DNA of 64,000 nucleotides from Burkholderiales bacterium PBB6 (GTDB taxonomy: Bacteria; Pseudomonadota; Gammaproteobacteria; Burkholderiales; Burkholderiaceae_C), in NCBI GenBank assembly GCA_002255925.1, contig NKIH01000001.1, positions 1 through 64,000 on the forward strand, given 5' to 3'. Both the position numbers and the translations under genes were made by a program. Shown one piece after another: positions 29,409-38,377 of this stretch; within the stretch, counting starts at the first letter, position 1; every line of letters starts with the position of its first letter. The notes under the pieces are model-generated. The model was not told where the DNA came from and ran no database searches. It was given only the letters and a program-made list of their open reading frames with translations.

Positions 29409-30377
29409 GTGAACTTCCGCACACTTGATCTGAACCTGCTTCGCGTGTTCGACGCCGTGATGGCCGAAGGCAGCCTGACGCGCAGTGCGGGCGTGCTGGC
29501 GATGACCCAGCCCGCCGTCAGCCATGCCCTGAAGCGCCTGCATGACGCCGTGGGCGAAGCGCTGTTCGTGCGCACCGCCCACGGCATGTCACCCACCCCG
29601 CGTGCGCAGGCCCTGTGGCCGCAGGTGCGGGCCGCGCTGTCGGGCTTGCAGCAGGCCCTGGCCCCGAGCGAGTTCGACCCCAGCGCCGATGAGGTGAACT
29701 TCCGGCTCGCGATGGTGGACGCCACCGCCGTGCTGCTGATGCCGCTGCTGGTGCGGGCGACCGAGCAGCAGCGTGCGCTGGCCAACTTCCGCGTGCTGCC
29801 GCTGGCCACCCGTGACCCGCGCGCCATGATCGAGCGCGGCGAGGCCGATCTGGCCGTCGGCCACTTCCCCGATGCGGTGGCGGCCATCGCGGCGGCCGGC
29901 GAAGAAACGCCGCTGCGCCACCTGCGGCTCTACGACACCCGTTATGTGTGCGTGATGCGCCCGGGCCACCCGCTGGCGCGCGGCCCGTTGACGCTGGACG
30001 CCTTCTGCGACGCGCACCACCTGCTGGTGAGCTTTTCCGGGCGGCCGCAAGGCTTTGTCGACCAGGCCCTGACCAACCTCGGGCGCACGCGGCGCATCGT
30101 GCTGACGGTGAACCAGTTCTACACGGCCGGCCAGGTGGTGACGCGGTCCGATTTGCTGACCGTGCTGCCACTGTCGTTCATCTCGGCCACCGGCAACCAA
30201 GACCATCTCGTGGTGCGCGAGTTGCCGTTCGACTTGAACCGCGTGCGGGTGGAAATGGTCTGGCACATGCGCAAGGACAGCGACCCCGCCCACCGCTGGC
30301 TGCGGGGTCTGGTGGCCGCCGGGCGACAGGACACACCTGACCAGCCGCCGGCTGCGGCGCCGGCCTCGGCACGCTGA
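29409..30377 (+). CDS. LysR family transcriptional regulator
   Basis: This 322-residue protein has an N-terminal winged helix-turn-helix (LDLNLLRVFDAVMAEGSLTRSAGVLAMTQPAVSHALKRLHDAVGEALFVRTAHGM, about 4-58) and a C-terminal effector-binding domain. It has the NodD/SyrM-like LDLNLL opening. The start is the GTG at 29409, because homology begins there, and upstream in-frame ATG codons would add unrelated residues. It probably controls itself and the two small divergent genes through the palindrome at 29359. The effector is unknown. The C-terminus is Pro/Ala-rich. Confidence 0.9.
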   Translation: MNFRTLDLNLLRVFDAVMAEGSLTRSAGVLAMTQPAVSHALKRLHDAVGEALFVRTAHGMSPTPRAQALWPQVRAALSGLQQALAPSEFDPSADEVNFRLAMVDATAVLLMPLLVRATEQQRALANFRVLPLATRDPRAMIERGEADLAVGHFPDAVAAIAAAGEETPLRHLRLYDTRYVCVMRPGHPLARGPLTLDAFCDAHHLLVSFSGRPQGFVDQALTNLGRTRRIVLTVNQFYTAGQVVTRSDLLTVLPLSFISATGNQDHLVVRELPFDLNRVRVEMVWHMRKDSDPAHRWLRGLVAAGRQDTPDQPPAAAPASAR

Positions 30378-30391
30378 CACGGGCGGGCTTG

Positions 30392-30456
30392 CTCAGTTGG
30401 GCAGCTCAGTTGGGCAGCTCAGTTGGGCAGCTCCGTTGGGCCGCTCAGGTGGGCCG
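30392..30456. repeat. 13-bp tandem repeat, five copies
   Basis: CTCAGTTGGGCAG is present three times exactly (30392-30430), followed by two diverged copies, CTCCGTTGGGCCG and CTCAGGTGGGCCG. The array fills the gap between the convergent LysR and histidine kinase genes and stops one base before the kinase stop codon. There are no spacers, so it is a minisatellite and not a CRISPR array. Confidence 0.9.
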
Positions 30457-30457
30457 C

Positions 30458-31822
30458 TCAGGCCACGGGCCCGCTGACCTCGACACGCAAGCCGCCCAAG
30501 GTGCTGGAGCGCGCCAGCTGGATGCTGCAGCCCGTGACGGCCGCGATGCGCCGCACGATGGACCAGCCCAGGCCGCTGCCCGGCGCCGCCGTGCCCAGCA
30601 CCCGGAAGAAGCGCTCACCGAGCCGCGCCATGTCGGCTTCGGCCAGGCCCGGCCCGCTGTCGTCGATGCACCAGTGCCACCGGCCACCGCCCATCGGGCC
30701 ATCGCCCACCAACCCGGCCGACACCACCACCGTCGCACCATCCGGCGCGTAACGCAGGGCGTTGTCGATCAGGTTGCGCAGCAGCACCCCGAGCAGAGCT
30801 TCGTCGGCGCTGCAGATCACCGGCGTATCGGCCAGCACCTCCAGCTGCTGGCCACGTGCCAGCGCTGCGGGGGCCAGCTCAGCGGCCACACGCCGTGTCA
30901 GCGCGGCCAGGTCGGGTGTCTGCAGCGGCTGCGTGGCGCCTGCTTCCAGCCGCGCGAGCGTCAGCAACTGCTGCACCAGATGGCTGGCCCGGTCACACCC
31001 GGCAAGCGTGGCCTGCAGCGCATGCCGGCGATCGGGCTCATTCAGTGCGCCGAGCGCCACCTGGGCTTGCGCGCGGATGGCCGCGATGGGCGTGCGCAGC
31101 TCATGCGCCGCATCGGCCGTGAAGCGGCGCTCGCTGTTCAGCAGCTGTGCAATCCGCTCGAACAGGCCATTCAGCGTGGCCTGCAGCGGCGCGATTTCAC
31201 TGGGCGTACCGGGGGTCAGCGGCAGTGGCGTGAGCGCCAGCGGCGCCCGCCCGGCCAGTTGCTGCTGCAACTCATGCAGGGGCTTCAGGCCCCGGCGAAG
31301 GATCCACCAGATCAGCAGCAGGATGAGCGGCAGCGCCAGCAGCATCGGCATCAGCAAACCGCGCATCACGGCCATGAGAATGGCGTCGCGGGCTTCAAGC
31401 TGCTCGCCCACGTAGACCTGGATGTCGTTCTCGATGCCGCGCGTGGCGAACAGGCGCCAGCGCTGGCCGTCGATGTCACGGGTCTCGAAGCCGTCAGCGC
31501 GCACCATCAAGGGCGTGGCCGGCGCGTTCGACGAGCGCAGGATGAGCTCGCCCTCGTGCCAGACCTGGAACGAAACCTGTCGCGAATAGCGGTGCAGCGT
31601 CGGTGCATCAACCAGGCCGTCGTCATCGTCGTTGTCATGGCCGGGCGCCTGCCGCGCCACCAGCAGCGCCGCCGCCTGGGTCAGGTGGGCGTCCAGCAAT
31701 TCATCCAGCTCGTGCCGCGCATCCAGCCCCAGCAGCAGGCCGGTCAGCAGCCACAGGCCGCCCAGCGCACAGGCCAGGCCCACCAGCAGCCGGCGCTGCA
31801 AGGACGGCACGCCGCGGCTCAT
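30458..31822 (-). CDS. Two-component sensor histidine kinase (QseC/PmrB type)
   Basis: This 454-residue kinase has a first membrane helix (LLVGLACALGGLWLLTGLLLGL), a periplasmic sensor of about 130 residues, a second helix (GLLMPMLLALPLILLLIWWIL), HAMP, the dimerisation helix with phospho-acceptor His in DAAHELRTPIAAI, and an ATPase domain (N-box LIDNALRYAP, G1 IDDSGPGLAE). The sensor contains an Asp-rich loop, HDNDDDDG. The gene overlaps the response regulator by 4 nt and closes an operon with SHP, DHC and cytochrome b, so it probably senses something tied to that redox chain. Confidence 0.92.
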   Translation of the reverse strand: MSRGVPSLQRRLLVGLACALGGLWLLTGLLLGLDARHELDELLDAHLTQAAALLVARQAPGHDNDDDDGLVDAPTLHRYSRQVSFQVWHEGELILRSSNAPATPLMVRADGFETRDIDGQRWRLFATRGIENDIQVYVGEQLEARDAILMAVMRGLLMPMLLALPLILLLIWWILRRGLKPLHELQQQLAGRAPLALTPLPLTPGTPSEIAPLQATLNGLFERIAQLLNSERRFTADAAHELRTPIAAIRAQAQVALGALNEPDRRHALQATLAGCDRASHLVQQLLTLARLEAGATQPLQTPDLAALTRRVAAELAPAALARGQQLEVLADTPVICSADEALLGVLLRNLIDNALRYAPDGATVVVSAGLVGDGPMGGGRWHWCIDDSGPGLAEADMARLGERFFRVLGTAAPGSGLGWSIVRRIAAVTGCSIQLARSSTLGGLRVEVSGPVA

Positions 31823-32490
31823 GCCGAGCCTTCCGCACGGGCCAGCATGTAGCCCACGCCGCGCACGGTGGTGATGAGCTCGGGCCGCAGCTTGCGACGC
31901 AAGTGGTGGATGTGCACCTCCACCGCATTGCTCTCCACTTCCTGGCCCCAGCTGTAGAGGTGCTGCTCCAGCTGGTCGCGCGACAGCACGCGACCAGCAT
32001 TCAGCATCAGCGCCTGCAGCAGATCAAACTCGCGCGTCGACAAGGCCACCGGCGCGCCGTCCAGCAGCACCTGCCGCGCGGCGGGGTCCAGAGTCACGCC
32101 ACCGGCCGTCAGGCACTCCTGCGGCTGGCCGGCAGAGCGGCGCACCAGCGCGCGCAGGCGGGCCGCCAGCTCATGCAGATCGACCGGCTTGAGCACGTAG
32201 TCATCCGCGCCGCCATCCAGCCCGCGGATGCGGTCGGCCACCGCGTCGCGGGCCGTGAGCACCAGCACCGGCGTGGTGACGCCGGCTGCGCGCACTTGCT
32301 GCAGCACGTCCATGCCGTCCATCAAGGGCAGGCCGAGGTCGAGCACCACGGCGGCGTACACGGCCGTGCGCATCTCGCGCTGCGCGGCCAGGCCGTCACG
32401 CACCCAATCCACCACCAGGCCTTGCTGGCGCAGGCCCGCACGCAGGCCGTCGCCCAACAGGGCGTCGTCTTCAACCAGCAAGATGCGCAT
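31819..32490 (-). CDS. OmpR/PhoB-family response regulator (QseB/PmrA type)
   Basis: This 223-residue protein has a receiver domain with the acidic pair EDD at 7-9, the phospho-acceptor Asp51 (VVLDLGLPLMDG) and Lys in DDYVLKPV, then a winged-helix DNA-binding domain ending in VYSW-type wing residues (LEQHLYSWGQEVESNAVEVHIHHLRRKL). AGGAG precedes the ATG by 7 nt. It lies 11 nt after the cytochrome b gene. A PmrA-like tandem hexamer upstream of the operon (34221-34237) may be its own target. Confidence 0.92.
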   Translation of the reverse strand: MRILLVEDDALLGDGLRAGLRQQGLVVDWVRDGLAAQREMRTAVYAAVVLDLGLPLMDGMDVLQQVRAAGVTTPVLVLTARDAVADRIRGLDGGADDYVLKPVDLHELAARLRALVRRSAGQPQECLTAGGVTLDPAARQVLLDGAPVALSTREFDLLQALMLNAGRVLSRDQLEQHLYSWGQEVESNAVEVHIHHLRRKLRPELITTVRGVGYMLARAEGSA

Positions 32491-32501
32491 GTGGCCGCTC
32501 C

Positions 32502-33218
32502 TCAGTCATCGTCACCATCATCGTCCTTGTCGTGGCTCGCGACTTGGCTTGGGTCATGCGGATTTGCCGGCGCCTGCTGCCACTGCCAGCCCCAGAAGGC
32601 CAGCACCGCCGCGAGCATCAAGGCCCCCAGCCACCACCAGCTGCGCGCAATCGCATCCTGCGGCCGGCCGCGGCCGAAGCCCGTCAGCATCGCCCGCACC
32701 AGATTGTCACGGTGCACCAGGCTGCCCACCACCACGCCCGCCACATGCAGCCCCACCAGCGCCAGCAAGGCGGTCGCGGCGGCTTCATGGGCCTCATCAA
32801 GAAAGGCCGGCAGGCGTTCGGTTTCCGTGGCCCAACCCAGGCCCACGGTGGTGGCGATCAGCACCAGCAAACCGACGATGGCCCAGGCGCCGGCGGGGTT
32901 GTGGCCCACACCCACCGGTGCGTCGCCGCTGGCCTCCCGGGGTGCCTGGCCGAGGGCCACCGCCTTGAGGTGCTGCAGATAGGCCAGCGCGGCCCGCGGG
33001 CTGCGCACGAACGAGGTGAACCGCGCCGTGCGGCTGCCCACCACGCCCCAGACCAGGCGGAACGCCACCAGGCCACCCAGCGTGTAACCCAGCGTGATGT
33101 GCAACAGGTGCCAGGCCTCGCTGTCGGCCGTGAGCCACGCACCGGCGAAACACGCCACCACCAGCCAGTGAAAAACGCGCACGGGCCAGTCCCAGACAAG
33201 CACTCGGGGTTGGGTCAT
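32502..33218 (-). CDS. Cytochrome b561-type di-heme membrane protein
   Basis: This 238-residue cytochrome b/b6-like protein has four core helices carrying His ligands (VFHWLVVACFAGAW, LLHITLGYTLGGLV, AGAWAIVGLLVLIATTVGL, LALVGLHVAGVVVGS) and a fifth helix near the C-terminus. The tail after helix five is HDKDDDGDDD. With the N-terminus in the cytoplasm, five helices would place this acidic tail in the periplasm. It probably passes electrons from quinol to the diheme cytochrome c encoded upstream, whose stop overlaps its start by 4 nt. Confidence 0.88.
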   Translation of the reverse strand: MTQPRVLVWDWPVRVFHWLVVACFAGAWLTADSEAWHLLHITLGYTLGGLVAFRLVWGVVGSRTARFTSFVRSPRAALAYLQHLKAVALGQAPREASGDAPVGVGHNPAGAWAIVGLLVLIATTVGLGWATETERLPAFLDEAHEAAATALLALVGLHVAGVVVGSLVHRDNLVRAMLTGFGRGRPQDAIARSWWWLGALMLAAVLAFWGWQWQQAPANPHDPSQVASHDKDDDGDDD

Positions 33219-33730
33219 CTGGGAATCCTCACATCGTGTTCACTGAACCGGCCTTGCGCGGCCTGGGTGTGGCAAGCCGCGCAGTTGCTGGCCTTGCCGA
33301 TCGAGGCGCGCCGCCACACGGCGGGCGATATCTCGTCGTGCTCGCGGACGAACCAGCGGGTGCGGGTGATGCGGTCGTCGGTGGGCTGATCACTGGCGCG
33401 CTGGCCGGTTGAGGCATGGGTTTGCAACCAGCCGCTGATCTCACGCAGAGATGCGGCGTCAAGCGACGCATCGGTGCCGAAATGCCGTGGCAGGTTGCCC
33501 ATCAGGCGCTGCCACGACGCGGCCGGCAAACCGCGCGCCGGGTAGGCCACATGGCAGGCACTGCACTCTTGCTGGTACAGCGGCAACACCGGCACCCGGG
33601 CGCCGCCTTCATCGGCCTGCACGCGGGGTGCGCAGGCCAGCAGCAGGGCAGCGGCCAGGGCCGTCATGCCTTTCATGCCGTTCATGCCTGCACGGGCAGC
33701 GGCAGGCAGCGTTTGCACCGCGGCCCTCAT
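33215..33730 (-). CDS. Diheme cytochrome c (DHC family)
   Basis: This 171-residue periplasmic protein has a signal peptide (MTALAAALLLACAPRVQADE) and two heme-binding motifs, CSACH (about 57-61) and CAACH (about 149-153), matching the DHC family that accompanies SHP in Rhodobacter sphaeroides and Shewanella. DHC is the presumed electron donor to SHP. The ATG at 33730 overlaps the SHP stop (ATGA). An internal ATG nearer the signal peptide (residue 16 or later) is a possible real start, because the first 15 residues are atypical. Confidence 0.88.
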   Translation of the reverse strand: MRAAVQTLPAAARAGMNGMKGMTALAAALLLACAPRVQADEGGARVPVLPLYQQECSACHVAYPARGLPAASWQRLMGNLPRHFGTDASLDAASLREISGWLQTHASTGQRASDQPTDDRITRTRWFVREHDEISPAVWRRASIGKASNCAACHTQAAQGRFSEHDVRIPR

Positions 33731-34179
33731 CGCAGACTCACCAGCCAGGCCAGCACGTCGGCCTTTTCAGCAGCGGTGCAGGTGCGCCCGACCACGTCCT
33801 GGCAATTGCGGCGGAACCACTTGTCGGCCTTGCCCGCCTCCGTGAAGCGTTGCGGGTTGAATGCCGGCGCCAGCGGGCCGATGACCTTGCCGGTGGCGGC
33901 ATGTTTGCCGTCTTGCACCGGCTTGGCGCCGTGGCAGGACGCACACGCCCATTCACGGCCGTGCCGGCTTGTGAAAAACGCCTCGCCCCGCACCGCGCTG
34001 GCCGCAGCACCCGCCTCGGCCGTGTAGGCCGCCAGCAGCTCAGCCGGCGAGGCCGCAGCGGCCAGCGAGCCCGTCAGCGCCAGCAGCAAGGCAGCACCGA
34101 GGGCAGGCCAGCGTGGAAGCGCAGCGAGGAGCCACCCACGCGGTCGCGCGGTGGACAAGGCCAACAGGTCAGGGAACAT
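33727..34179 (-). CDS. SHP-type oxygen-binding cytochrome c (DUF1924)
   Basis: This 150-residue protein of the sphaeroides heme protein family has an N-terminal signal segment ending near LAAAASPAE, one heme motif CASCH (79-83) and a C-terminal WFRRNCQDVVGRTC. SHP is a high-spin c-type cytochrome whose axial Asn leaves on reduction so that oxygen or nitric oxide can bind. Asn125, next to Cys126 and Cys134, is the likely ligand, with the cysteines as a possible disulfide. The ATG at 34179 has GGAG 5 nt upstream, better than the ATG at 34206. It is the first gene of the SHP-DHC-cytochrome b-two-component operon. Confidence 0.88.
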   Translation of the reverse strand: MFPDLLALSTARPRGWLLAALPRWPALGAALLLALTGSLAAAASPAELLAAYTAEAGAAASAVRGEAFFTSRHGREWACASCHGAKPVQDGKHAATGKVIGPLAPAFNPQRFTEAGKADKWFRRNCQDVVGRTCTAAEKADVLAWLVSLR

Positions 34180-34365
34180 GGCAACTCCGATCAAACGTGT
34201 TGCCATGGTGGGCCGGCGGCATGAAGCCTGCCTTAACGACGACGGCCCGCATCGATGACGACGCGGGCCGTGGTGAGGGCCGGGACGGATACCGCTGTGG
34301 GTACCGCCGCAGTGACCGCTGCAATTGCCGTTTTGGCTAGTTCATGCAGCGAAACCTGTGCAGCA
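34180..34365. promoter_or_regulatory. Upstream region of the SHP operon
   Basis: On the minus strand GTTAAG-GCAGG-CTTCAT (plus coordinates 34221-34237) is a tandem hexamer with an 11-bp period, like the PmrA/QseB box, 42 nt before the SHP start. The first half fits well and the second has two mismatches. A perfect 9-bp hairpin (ACGGCCCGC at 34242-34250, GCGGGCCGT at 34263-34271) also lies here. It may belong to the end of the aminotransferase mRNA, although that gene is transcribed towards it without a T-run. Confidence 0.4.
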
Positions 34366-35562
34366 TCAAGCCAGCAGCACGGCGGCCATCGCGCTGGCAG
34401 TGCGCTCCACGTTGCCGCTGTTCAGGCCGGCCACGCACATGCGGCCCGAGCGCAGGATGTACACGCCGAACTCGTCACGCAGGCGGTCGACCTGCGCAGG
34501 CGTCAGGCCGGTGTAGCTGAACATGCCGCGCTGGGTCAGGAAGTAGTCGAAATTGCGGCCGGGCACCTTGGCGCTGACCACCGCATGCAGCTGCTCGCGC
34601 ATTGCCTGGATGCGCACGCGCATCGCGTCGAGCTCGGTTTCCCACAGCGCGCGCAGCTCAGGCGTGCCCAGCAAGGTGGCCACCAGCTGGCCGCCGTGCA
34701 TCGGCGGGTTCGAGTAGTTGCGGCGCACGGTGGCCTTCAACTGCCCCAGCACCAGCTGGGCTTCGGCCGCGTTCGGGCACAGCACGCTCAGCGCGCCGCA
34801 ACGCTCGCCGTACACGCTCATGCTCTTCGAGAACGAGTTGGCCAGGAAGCCCGCCAGGCCCGAGGCGCCCAGCGCGCGCACGGCGTAGGCGTCTTGCTCG
34901 ATGCCATCACCGAAGCCCTGGTAGGCCAGGTCCAGGAAGGGCAGCAATTCGCGCTCACGCAGCACAGGGATCAGCGCGTCCCACTGGGCCGCGGTCAGGT
35001 CGACGCCGGTGGGGTTGTGGCAGCAGGCGTGCAGCAGCACCACGCTGCGTGCGGGCAGCGTGCGCAGCTTCTCGAGCATCGCGTCAAAGCGCAGGCCGCC
35101 CGTGGTCTCGTCGTAATACGGGTAGGTGTTCACCGTCAGGCCTGCGCCTTCGAACACGGCCTTGTGGTTGTCCCAGGTGGGGTCGCTCACCCAGATGGCG
35201 CTGTCGGGGAACCAGCGCTTGATGAAGTCGGCACCGACCTTCAGGCCGCCGCTGGAGCCCACCGACTGGATCGTGGCCACGCGGCCTTCGGCCAGTGCCG
35301 GCGCATCGGCACCGAACAGCAGCTTCTGCACCTCGGTGCGGAATGCCGCCAGGCCTTCCATCGGCAGGTAGGGCTTGGGGCCCGTCTGCTGGGCGATGCG
35401 GGCCTCGGCCTGACGCACGGCGTCCATCACCGGAATGCGGCCGGCATCGTCGAAGTAGATGCCGATCGACAGGTTGATCTTGTCGCTGCGCGGATCCTTC
35501 TGGAAGTTCTCGTTCAACGTGAGGATGGGGTCGCCAGCATAGGCGTCGATGTGCGCGAACAT
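34366..35562 (-). CDS. Aromatic/aspartate aminotransferase, class I
   Basis: This 398-residue PLP enzyme is close to E. coli TyrB and AspC in length. It has [58 protein letters not shown] (Asp and Tyr of the PLP site), the PLP Lys in [17 protein letters not shown], and the C-terminal substrate Arg in SGRMCVAG. It converts aspartate or aromatic amino acids with 2-oxoglutarate. A GATAAT hexamer about 30 nt and GGAGG about 13 nt before the ATG support the start. Confidence 0.9.
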   Translation of the reverse strand: MFAHIDAYAGDPILTLNENFQKDPRSDKINLSIGIYFDDAGRIPVMDAVRQAEARIAQQTGPKPYLPMEGLAAFRTEVQKLLFGADAPALAEGRVATIQSVGSSGGLKVGADFIKRWFPDSAIWVSDPTWDNHKAVFEGAGLTVNTYPYYDETTGGLRFDAMLEKLRTLPARSVVLLHACCHNPTGVDLTAAQWDALIPVLRERELLPFLDLAYQGFGDGIEQDAYAVRALGASGLAGFLANSFSKSMSVYGERCGALSVLCPNAAEAQLVLGQLKATVRRNYSNPPMHGGQLVATLLGTPELRALWETELDAMRVRIQAMREQLHAVVSAKVPGRNFDYFLTQRGMFSYTGLTPAQVDRLRDEFGVYILRSGRMCVAGLNSGNVERTASAMAAVLLA

Positions 35563-35618
35563 GGGTGCAGTGCCTCCGGTGGGGAAGCGGCCATTATCGA
35601 CCGCCTGCCACCCACCTC

Positions 35619-36884
35619 TCAGAGCAGCAGGAACGCAGCCGCCGCCACGGCGGTGGGCGCCAGCGCCCCGAGCAGCAAGGCACCGGCACCGATGGACTCA
35701 TCGGCAAAGCCGCGCCGCAGCAGCGACACACCAGCCGGGTTCGGCGCATTGGCGATCACCGTGAGGCCACCACCAGCCACCGCACCGGCCACCAGCATGT
35801 ACTGCGTGGGCGCAGAGATACCCTGGATGAGCGAGCCGAGGTAGGTGAGCGCCGCGTTGTCGGTGATGGCCGTCAGGCCGAGGGCACCGAAGAACATCGC
35901 CGTCGGGCTGAGGGCCGACACGATCGGCTGCAACCACCACTGCTGCAGGCCGCCCAGCACCACCAGGCCCGCCAGGAAGAAGCCCACGAGGAATGCTTCC
36001 TTCAGGATCAGCGGCGTCTGGTGACGGGCATAGGCCTGGGTGAAGCCGAGGAAGAACATGAAGATGCCGATGAAGATCACCGGGTGGTGCGCAAACACCA
36101 CCGCCGCGGCCAGGAAGGCCAGGTGCACCAGTTGCACCGTCAGCGGCGCCGAGGGCGGCTGATCCGCCGCTCCGGCGTCACCGCCCTGGCCCAGCTCACC
36201 ACGCAGCAGCCAGGTCAGCACGCTGGCATTGATGAGCACGGCCAGCACCGCCTTCCAGCCGAACTGGGCGGCCATGAAGGCGGTGTCCCATTGCCAGGCG
36301 GCCGCCACCATCAGCACCGGCGGCGCGGCATAGGCCGTGAGGGTGCCGCCGATCGAGATGTTGACGAACAGCACGCCCAGCGCGGCGTACTTGCGCCACT
36401 CGGTGACACCCGCGCGAAACACCAGCGGGCGCAGCATCAGCGCGGCCAGCGTCATCGCGGCGGGTTCGGTGACGAGCGAGCCCAGCACCGGCACGGCCGC
36501 CAGCGCCAGCCACACGCGCGCCAGCGCATCGGGCAGCGGCAGCAGGCGGGCCAGCGCCGCCACGGCCGATGACACCGCCGCCAGCACCGGGCCCGACGCC
36601 GCGATCACCATCACCACGAAGACGAACAGCGGCTCGGTGTACTGGCGCGACTCCATGTAGCTCACCGCCTGGTGGCTGCCCGCCATGCCGGCGGTGATCA
36701 GCATCAACACCGCGGCCCAGAAACCGAACACCACTTCCACCTCACCCAGCAGGTGGAACAGACCTTCGTGGCGCGGGTGGCGATGCGCCAGCGCCTCGAA
36801 GTACTTGGCGGTGAAGGTGTGGATCAGCGCCAGCGCGAAGACGATGGCGGCGGCCCACTCAAGAGGCGTGGCGGTGTGCTGCAT
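35619..36884 (-). CDS. Putative Na+/H+ antiporter
   Basis: This 421-residue integral membrane protein has about eleven helices and resembles a family annotated as putative Na+/H+ antiporters (Na_H_antiport_2 type). The conserved parts include [16 protein letters not shown] and [22 protein letters not shown] in the C-terminal half, each with a charged residue inside a helix that could take part in ion exchange. Transport has not been shown for this group. It has its own short 5' gap (60 nt) to the glutathione peroxidase gene, so co-transcription is possible. Confidence 0.75.
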   Translation of the reverse strand: MQHTATPLEWAAAIVFALALIHTFTAKYFEALAHRHPRHEGLFHLLGEVEVVFGFWAAVLMLITAGMAGSHQAVSYMESRQYTEPLFVFVVMVIAASGPVLAAVSSAVAALARLLPLPDALARVWLALAAVPVLGSLVTEPAAMTLAALMLRPLVFRAGVTEWRKYAALGVLFVNISIGGTLTAYAAPPVLMVAAAWQWDTAFMAAQFGWKAVLAVLINASVLTWLLRGELGQGGDAGAADQPPSAPLTVQLVHLAFLAAAVVFAHHPVIFIGIFMFFLGFTQAYARHQTPLILKEAFLVGFFLAGLVVLGGLQQWWLQPIVSALSPTAMFFGALGLTAITDNAALTYLGSLIQGISAPTQYMLVAGAVAGGGLTVIANAPNPAGVSLLRRGFADESIGAGALLLGALAPTAVAAAAFLLL

Positions 36885-36944
36885 GAAGATGGATTTCAGG
36901 TCGGCGAGGTCTCAGGCCGGGGTCAAGCCGAACAGAGGCGAAGC

Positions 36945-37430
36945 TCAGGCGGCCAGTGCGGCCTCGATGTCGGCGCGGATCTTCTCCGGCGAATCCTGGG
37001 GCGCATAACGCTTGAGCACGCGGCCGTCCTTGCCGACCAGGAACTTGGTGAAGTTCCACTTGATGCCTTCGCTGCCCAGCAGGCCGGGCTTCTCGCTCTT
37101 CAGCCACTGGTACAGCGGGTGCGCGCCTTTGCCGTTGACTTCGATCTTGGCCATCATCGGGAAGTTGACGCCGAAGTTCAGCTCGCAGAACGAGGAGATC
37201 TCGTCGTTGCTGCCGGGGTCCTGGCTGCCGAACTCGTTGCTGGGAAAGCCCAGCACCGTCAGGCCCTGGGTCTGGTAGCTGTCCCACAGCGCCTGCAGGC
37301 CCTTGAACTGCGGCGTGAAGCCGCACTGGCTGGCGGTGTTGACGATCAACAGGACGCGGCCCTGGAAGTCCTTCAGCGGCACGTTCTGGCCGGTGATCGA
37401 CTGGGCTTCAAAATCGTAGATGCTGGACAT
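36945..37430 (-). CDS. Glutathione peroxidase family protein
   Basis: This 161-residue protein of the thioredoxin-like fold has the catalytic Cys in NTASQCGFTPQ (about residue 36), Gln in the LGFPSNEFGSQDPGSNDEI block and Trp in IKWNFTKFLV, so the Cys-Gln-Trp/Asn tetrad is complete. It reduces hydroperoxides using thioredoxin or glutathione in the cytoplasm. There is no signal peptide. The ATG at 37430 is chosen because SSIYDFEAQSITG is the normal N-terminus. The resolving Cys is likely in the CELNFGVNFP segment. Confidence 0.93.
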   Translation of the reverse strand: MSSIYDFEAQSITGQNVPLKDFQGRVLLIVNTASQCGFTPQFKGLQALWDSYQTQGLTVLGFPSNEFGSQDPGSNDEISSFCELNFGVNFPMMAKIEVNGKGAHPLYQWLKSEKPGLLGSEGIKWNFTKFLVGKDGRVLKRYAPQDSPEKIRADIEAALAA

Positions 37431-37501
37431 GGCGATGCGCGGGCGAGCGCCCCGGTGGGTTGCAACAGCTTGGATGGTAGCCCGGCGCCCGGAGGCGCGT
37501 A

Positions 37502-38365
37502 TCAAGGCCGCAGAGCAGCCAGCGCCGCCGCGCCCACGATCAGCGCGCCGCCTATGGCCAACTGCGGCGTCAGCACGCCGGCGCCCAGCAGCAGGGCCGA
37601 GCCGGCGGCCCACAGCACTTCGGTGAGCATGATCACGGCCGTCACATTGGCCGGCAGCCGCGACACGCCGTATTGCAGCGCCAGGTTGCTGACCAGGAAG
37701 AAGCCCCCCATGGCCACGGCACCCAGCAACCAGCCCGGCGCCACCGCCGGGGGCGGCGGCACGTCGAGCACCTGCGTCAGGGCCAGCGACACCAGGCAGC
37801 CGCCCAGGAACATGGCCAGGCCGCGCCCGCCGTCACCCCGGTGCGATTCGCGCTTGAGCATCACGTTGTTCAGCGCAAAGCTGAAGCCGCCGATCAGGCC
37901 CAGCAAGTCCATCGGGTTGAACGCGCCCAGGCCCTGGCCCTCGGCCGGCCACAGCACCACGGCGGCCCCGCCCAGCGCCAGCGTCAGCCGCATCACGGCC
38001 GCGCCGGTGATGGGCTCCTTCAGCAGCCAGCGCGCCAGCAGCACGGCCCACAGCGGCATCAGATAAAACAGCAGCACCACGCGCACCACGTCGCCGGCGG
38101 TCACGCCCCAGTTGAAGCTGGCATTGGTGGTACCGGCGGCCAGCAAGATCCACCACAGCGGCGGCTGGGTCAGCAGCTCACGCCAGGCGGCGGGCTTGCG
38201 CAGGGTGATGGCCGCAACAGAGATGGCAAAGATGATGGCCGTGGCCCAGAGCGGGTGCAGGCCGGCAGCGTTCAGCTGGCGCATCGGCCACCACGACAGG
38301 CCCCAGACCATGGCATTGGTCAACAGGCCAGCCACCGCGGGCAGCGGTGAGGTTCGCAAGGTCAT
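37502..38365 (-). CDS. EamA/DMT family transporter
   Basis: This 287-residue protein has about ten membrane helices in two EamA repeats (LLTNAMVWGLSWWPMRQL opens the first, and GLIGGFSFALNNVMLKRE opens the second). The substrate is unknown. It starts 12 nt after the DedA stop without a ribosome binding site of its own, so it is probably expressed with dedA. It is only distantly similar to the EamA protein at 24690. Confidence 0.85.
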   Translation of the reverse strand: MTLRTSPLPAVAGLLTNAMVWGLSWWPMRQLNAAGLHPLWATAIIFAISVAAITLRKPAAWRELLTQPPLWWILLAAGTTNASFNWGVTAGDVVRVVLLFYLMPLWAVLLARWLLKEPITGAAVMRLTLALGGAAVVLWPAEGQGLGAFNPMDLLGLIGGFSFALNNVMLKRESHRGDGGRGLAMFLGGCLVSLALTQVLDVPPPPAVAPGWLLGAVAMGGFFLVSNLALQYGVSRLPANVTAVIMLTEVLWAAGSALLLGAGVLTPQLAIGGALIVGAAALAALRP

Positions 38366-38377
38366 GAAACAGCAGGC

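Noticed and set aside
30392-30456. Tandem repeats as a CRISPR array
   Set aside because: Units are 13 bp and directly joined, without unique spacers or any cas gene.
34242-34271. Hairpin after the aminotransferase as an intrinsic terminator
   Set aside because: No T-run follows in the direction of transcription. It is reported only as a structure within the SHP upstream region.
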